Of a DNA stretch of 9,315 nt, positions 7,200 through 9,315 are shown piece after piece. The stretch covers positions 1 to 9,315 of the forward strand of contig JAFGOZ010000601.1 of assembly GCA_016926235.1 (NCBI GenBank), read 5' to 3'. The stretch comes from Bacteroidales bacterium (lineage in GTDB: Bacteria > Bacteroidota > Bacteroidia > Bacteroidales > UBA10428). A program made the position numbers and the translations under genes. A model generated the notes under the pieces. That model had not been told where the DNA came from and did no database searches. It saw nothing but the letters and a program-made list of their open reading frames with translations. Within the stretch, counting starts at the first letter, position 1, and every line of letters begins with the position of its first letter.

Positions 7200-9315
7200 A
7201 TGAAGCACAAAAATTATGCAATGAAGACAGGTTTAGTAGTCATGACACTGCTCAACAGTATTGGATTGGCGTATACACAGGCTCCTTCAGGGAGCAACTT
7301 TAATATCGTATTTGAGAACAATTTCGAGGATAATCAGGTTGGAAGATACGTTCACTCAGAATATATCACAGATTGGAATTTACCTAGCTATAGTTCAATG
7401 CATGAAAAAGAGATAGTAGATATGATTGTAGATGAGAATCAAATCTATAATAAGATTATGAGAGGATATTATCCAAAAGGAACATATCTGCCTGATAATC
7501 ATGGCTTTTTATGGAGATCATTTTATTCTGAGCCTCTGACTGAAGTATATTTTTCATATGATATAAAGTTTAAACCAGGATTCGAATGGGTACTGGGAGG
7601 TAAAATACCAGGAGTTGTTGGTGGAACGGTTGTTGAAGGTGCCAATCAACCCATTGATGCTGGTTTTTCAGCAAGAATAATGTGGAAGGAGAATGGAAGA
7701 TTTGTTTTTTATGTTTATCACCAAGATCTACAACAAACTTATGGTAATTCCTACTATATTGAAAATTTTAATTGTATCTCCGGGAAATGGTATAATATAA
7801 CAATACGAGTTGTACTAAATACTATAAATAGTGGAATTGCTGCTAACGATGGAATCTTAGAAGGGTTCATTGATGGTAAACTTATGTTTCAAAAAACTGA
7901 TTTCAAATTTCGTAGCCTCAGTAGCATAAAAATAGACAACATGTACATAAGCTCTTTCTTTGGTGGAGGAACAGATGCATGGGCTGCTGCGCGTGATGAG
8001 TGGATCGATTTTGATAACTTTGTTTCATATACATATAGCAGCTCCGCAATCAATGTACCTAGAAATAACGTAAAAAGCTCCCCGACAAAATTACTATTGC
8101 ATCCATATTACAGTTTTGGAAGTGCAAATATCCCATCAAGTCCATCAACACCAAGTGAGTTTTTATCCACTACGCAAACAGCTTCAACAATTGCCTTATC
8201 ATGGGAAGATAAGTCAACAAACGAGCAGGGTTTTCAGTTAGAACGTTCCATGGTTCCAAACAGTAATTTTGAGCCGATAGCAACAATTGCTGCCAACACA
8301 ATTTCATATATGGATACCGGTCTCGATCCTGACAAAATGTATTATTACAGGATCAAAGCCTTTAATGCAACCGGATCATCTTCATATGTTACATTACAAC
8401 AGGCAACATCACCGGCATTGCCAACCAACGCTCAAAAAGCAGGCTTTGCAGAAATCTTTGCCAATGTCAGCGGTGCTGTCAACCGCAGGGCACTGCCGGT
8501 TACCATGCAGGAATCGGGCACCATATCAAGTATTTCTATATTTCACAACGGAGGCACCGGTAATGCGTTGCTGGGCATTTATAACACATCTGAAGCCTTG
8601 CCTGATCAGCGAATTGCTATAACCTCTCCAGCACCGGTCAACACTTCCGCCGGCTGGCAGACATTCAAACTTACCACACCTGTTGAAGTAAGCAAAGGCA
8701 GCACCATTTGGCTAGCCTGGGTTTTCGAAAACGGCATTTCGCTGCGCTATACCAGCGGAGAGCCGGGCAGAGCGCACTCAGAGGATACCTATGCCGGCGG
8801 CTTGCCCCAGGCTTTTGGAACAAGTACGATCAGCGCATCTGTCTATTCTATTTACGCCAATTATGTACCCATGCCAAGCCTTTCTCAAATTCCGGATCCC
8901 CCTTCCAATCTCCATGTTATACAGTCCGATTATGCATCAGCCACTATCGGTTGGCGTGATAATGCACAAAATGAAAACGGATTTGAAATTGAGCGCATCA
9001 ATGCCGCAGATGATACAAGGAAAACCTTTGCCATGGAAAGCAATATAGTTAGCCTTGCAGATAACGATCTAACTGAGAACTCTACGTATCAATACCGTAT
9101 CAGGGCATTCAATGCCGAGGGTTCCTCTGCCTGGTCTGGTTTGCTGACAATCGTCACTCCCCAAAAAGAAACGGAAACCCCTGTAGTCACCGAACCGGTT
9201 GATCCTACAAATAACAGGCCCGTAATGGCAAACCAGCAATTCAACATCTCCGAACAATCACTCAAGGACAATATCCTGGGCTCAGTTGCGGCCAGTGATC
9301 CCGATGGTCAAAAAA
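7200..9315 (+). CDS. Secreted multidomain PL14-type polysaccharide lyase / surface protein (3' partial)
   Basis: One open frame of at least 705 residues with no stop before the window edge. Residues 1-27 form a signal peptide (basic KHK..K start, hydrophobic GLVVMTLLNSIGLA, cleavage likely around 24-28). Residues 34-280 resemble polysaccharide lyase family 14: GGKIPG (133-138), SARIMW (157-162), YVYHQ (171-175), GKWYNITIRVVLNT (195-208), DGILEGFIDGKL (217-228) and SSFFGGGTDAW...DFDNF (251-274). Two Fn3 domains (about 311-402 and 563-654) flank a jelly-roll-like module (about 411-557), and a cadherin-like repeat begins near 671. PL14 enzymes cleave uronic-acid polymers such as alginate or glucuronan by beta-elimination. 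The architecture suggests a secreted, probably cell-surface protein; a C-terminal type IX secretion signal would be expected but would lie beyond the window. The lyase part is much more AT-rich than the modules after it. Exact substrate is not predictable. It could act on the polysaccharide made by the adjacent genes or on an environmental one. Confidence 0.85.
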   Translation, partial: MKHKNYAMKTGLVVMTLLNSIGLAYTQAPSGSNFNIVFENNFEDNQVGRYVHSEYITDWNLPSYSSMHEKEIVDMIVDENQIYNKIMRGYYPKGTYLPDNHGFLWRSFYSEPLTEVYFSYDIKFKPGFEWVLGGKIPGVVGGTVVEGANQPIDAGFSARIMWKENGRFVFYVYHQDLQQTYGNSYYIENFNCISGKWYNITIRVVLNTINSGIAANDGILEGFIDGKLMFQKTDFKFRSLSSIKIDNMYISSFFGGGTDAWAAARDEWIDFDNFVSYTYSSSAINVPRNNVKSSPTKLLLHPYYSFGSANIPSSPSTPSEFLSTTQTASTIALSWEDKSTNEQGFQLERSMVPNSNFEPIATIAANTISYMDTGLDPDKMYYYRIKAFNATGSSSYVTLQQATSPALPTNAQKAGFAEIFANVSGAVNRRALPVTMQESGTISSISIFHNGGTGNALLGIYNTSEALPDQRIAITSPAPVNTSAGWQTFKLTTPVEVSKGSTIWLAWVFENGISLRYTSGEPGRAHSEDTYAGGLPQAFGTSTISASVYSIYANYVPMPSLSQIPDPPSNLHVIQSDYASATIGWRDNAQNENGFEIERINAADDTRKTFAMESNIVSLADNDLTENSTYQYRIRAFNAEGSSAWSGLLTIVTPQKETETPVVTEPVDPTNNRPVMANQQFNISEQSLKDNILGSVAASDPDGQK
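7299..8039 (+). other. PL14-like lyase domain (residues 34-280)
   Basis: The domain is a predicted beta-jelly-roll of the PL14 type. K135, S157, R159, Y171 and Y173 have the same spacing (22, 2, 12, 2) as the residues I recall as important in the Chlorella virus lyase vAL-1 (K197, S219, R221, Y233, Y235). They lie in GGKIPG, SARIMW and YVYHQ. The terminal FFGGGTDAW and DEWIDFDNF strands are strong family marks. Intact residues argue for an active enzyme rather than a binding-only relic. Confidence 0.8.
8130..8405 (+). other. Fibronectin type III domain 1
   Basis: Residues about 311-402 begin with a proline-rich linker (IPSSPSTPSEF), then SWEDKSTNEQGFQLERS (334-350) and YYYRIKAFNATGSSSY (381-396). 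The W..NExGFxxER and YxYRIxAFNxxGSS signatures define the Fn3 type common in bacterial secreted enzymes. It is probably a spacer or adhesion module. Confidence 0.85.
8430..8870 (+). other. Jelly-roll-like beta-sandwich module of Bacteroidota secreted proteins
   Basis: Residues about 411-557. Marks are NRRALPVTM (428-436), GTISSISIFHNGGTGN (440-455), LLGIYNT (457-463), GWQTFKLTTPVEVSKG (485-500), STIWLAWVFE (501-510), GEPGRA (520-525), GGLPQAFG (533-540) and YSIYANY (549-555). I recognise this pattern from multidomain Bacteroidota surface proteins but know no assigned function; carbohydrate binding or a structural spacer are both possible. The coding sequence is strikingly GC-rich compared with the lyase domain. 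Confidence 0.65.
8886..9161 (+). other. Fibronectin type III domain 2
   Basis: Residues about 563-654 repeat the layout of the first Fn3: IPDPPSNLHV linker, GWRDNAQNENGFEIERI (584-600) and YQYRIRAFNAEGSSAW (630-645). It shares NExGFxxER and YRIxAFNxxGSS with copy one but diverges between these blocks, so the duplication is old or the two were acquired separately. Confidence 0.85.
9210..9315 (+). other. Start of a cadherin-like repeat (truncated by window)
   Basis: Residues 671-705 read NNRPVMANQQFNISEQS...NILGSVAASDPDGQ. The FxIxE followed by GxVxAxDPDG pattern is the opening of a cadherin-type, calcium-binding beta domain, with the DPDG aspartates as likely calcium ligands. Only the first third is visible. 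Confidence 0.7.

Noticed and set aside
8287..9048. Several short plus-strand frames (8287-8622, 8708-8959, 8791-9048)
   Set aside because: They sit out of frame inside the secreted protein, whose frame encodes clear Fn3 and jelly-roll-like motifs throughout. Their products are histidine- and proline-rich without any family signature.
9069..9271. Two minus-strand frames near the right edge
   Set aside because: Antisense to the second Fn3 and cadherin-like coding sequence, with no recognisable content.
7200..9315. Possible frameshifted or decayed gene, or a long non-coding stretch
   Set aside because: Codon-by-codon reading from 7200 gives 705 residues without a stop and with all domains in one frame. 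The gene is only cut by the window edge.
1..9315. CRISPR array, tRNA, rRNA, insertion sequence or defence system
   Set aside because: No regularly spaced repeats, no RNA-gene signatures, no transposase or terminal inverted repeats, and no nuclease or toxin-antitoxin motifs in any frame examined.

Overview
The window looks like part of an extracellular polysaccharide (capsule, EPS or O-antigen) biosynthesis locus from a Bacteroidota bacterium. Three things suggest this: low-GC coding with A-rich leaders and mostly no Shine-Dalgarno, one good match to the Bacteroidota promoter form (TTTG / TAnnTTTG), and a secreted multidomain protein whose modules (Fn3 units with NExGFxxER, a jelly-roll-like module, a cadherin-like unit) are typical of Bacteroidota surface proteins. 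Genus cannot be decided from the sequence.

Positions 1-5771 (plus strand) hold five closely spaced genes that read as one operon entering from upstream: a MOP-family flippase (Wzx-like, 5' end missing), a GT-A glycosyltransferase with an EDD motif, a Wzy/O-antigen-ligase-type membrane polymerase, a GT2 glycosyltransferase and a GT4 glycosyltransferase. The gaps are 9, 7, 38 and 4 bp. Positions 5780-6943 (minus strand) hold a second GT4 glycosyltransferase, convergent with the operon (8 bp between stop codons) and with its own likely promoter. Positions 6944-7199 are a divergent intergenic region with that promoter, a 12-bp perfect palindrome and short direct repeats. From 7200 to the window end (plus strand) one uninterrupted reading frame encodes at least 705 residues of a secreted protein: signal peptide, polysaccharide lyase family 14 (PL14)-like domain, Fn3, jelly-roll-like module, Fn3, and the start of a cadherin-like repeat. 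It has no stop inside the window.

Inferred working model: the glycosyltransferases build a lipid-linked repeat unit in the cytoplasm, Wzx flips it, Wzy polymerises it, and the secreted PL14-type protein may cut or bind the product or a related uronic-acid polymer outside the cell. The priming transferase, export and chain-length genes (Wza/Wzc type) and sugar-nucleotide genes are not in the window. The most notable point is the lyase-like protein beside the synthesis cluster. Five residues match the spacing of the PL14 active site as I remember it from the viral enzyme vAL-1, and the lyase part is clearly more AT-rich than the modules fused to it.
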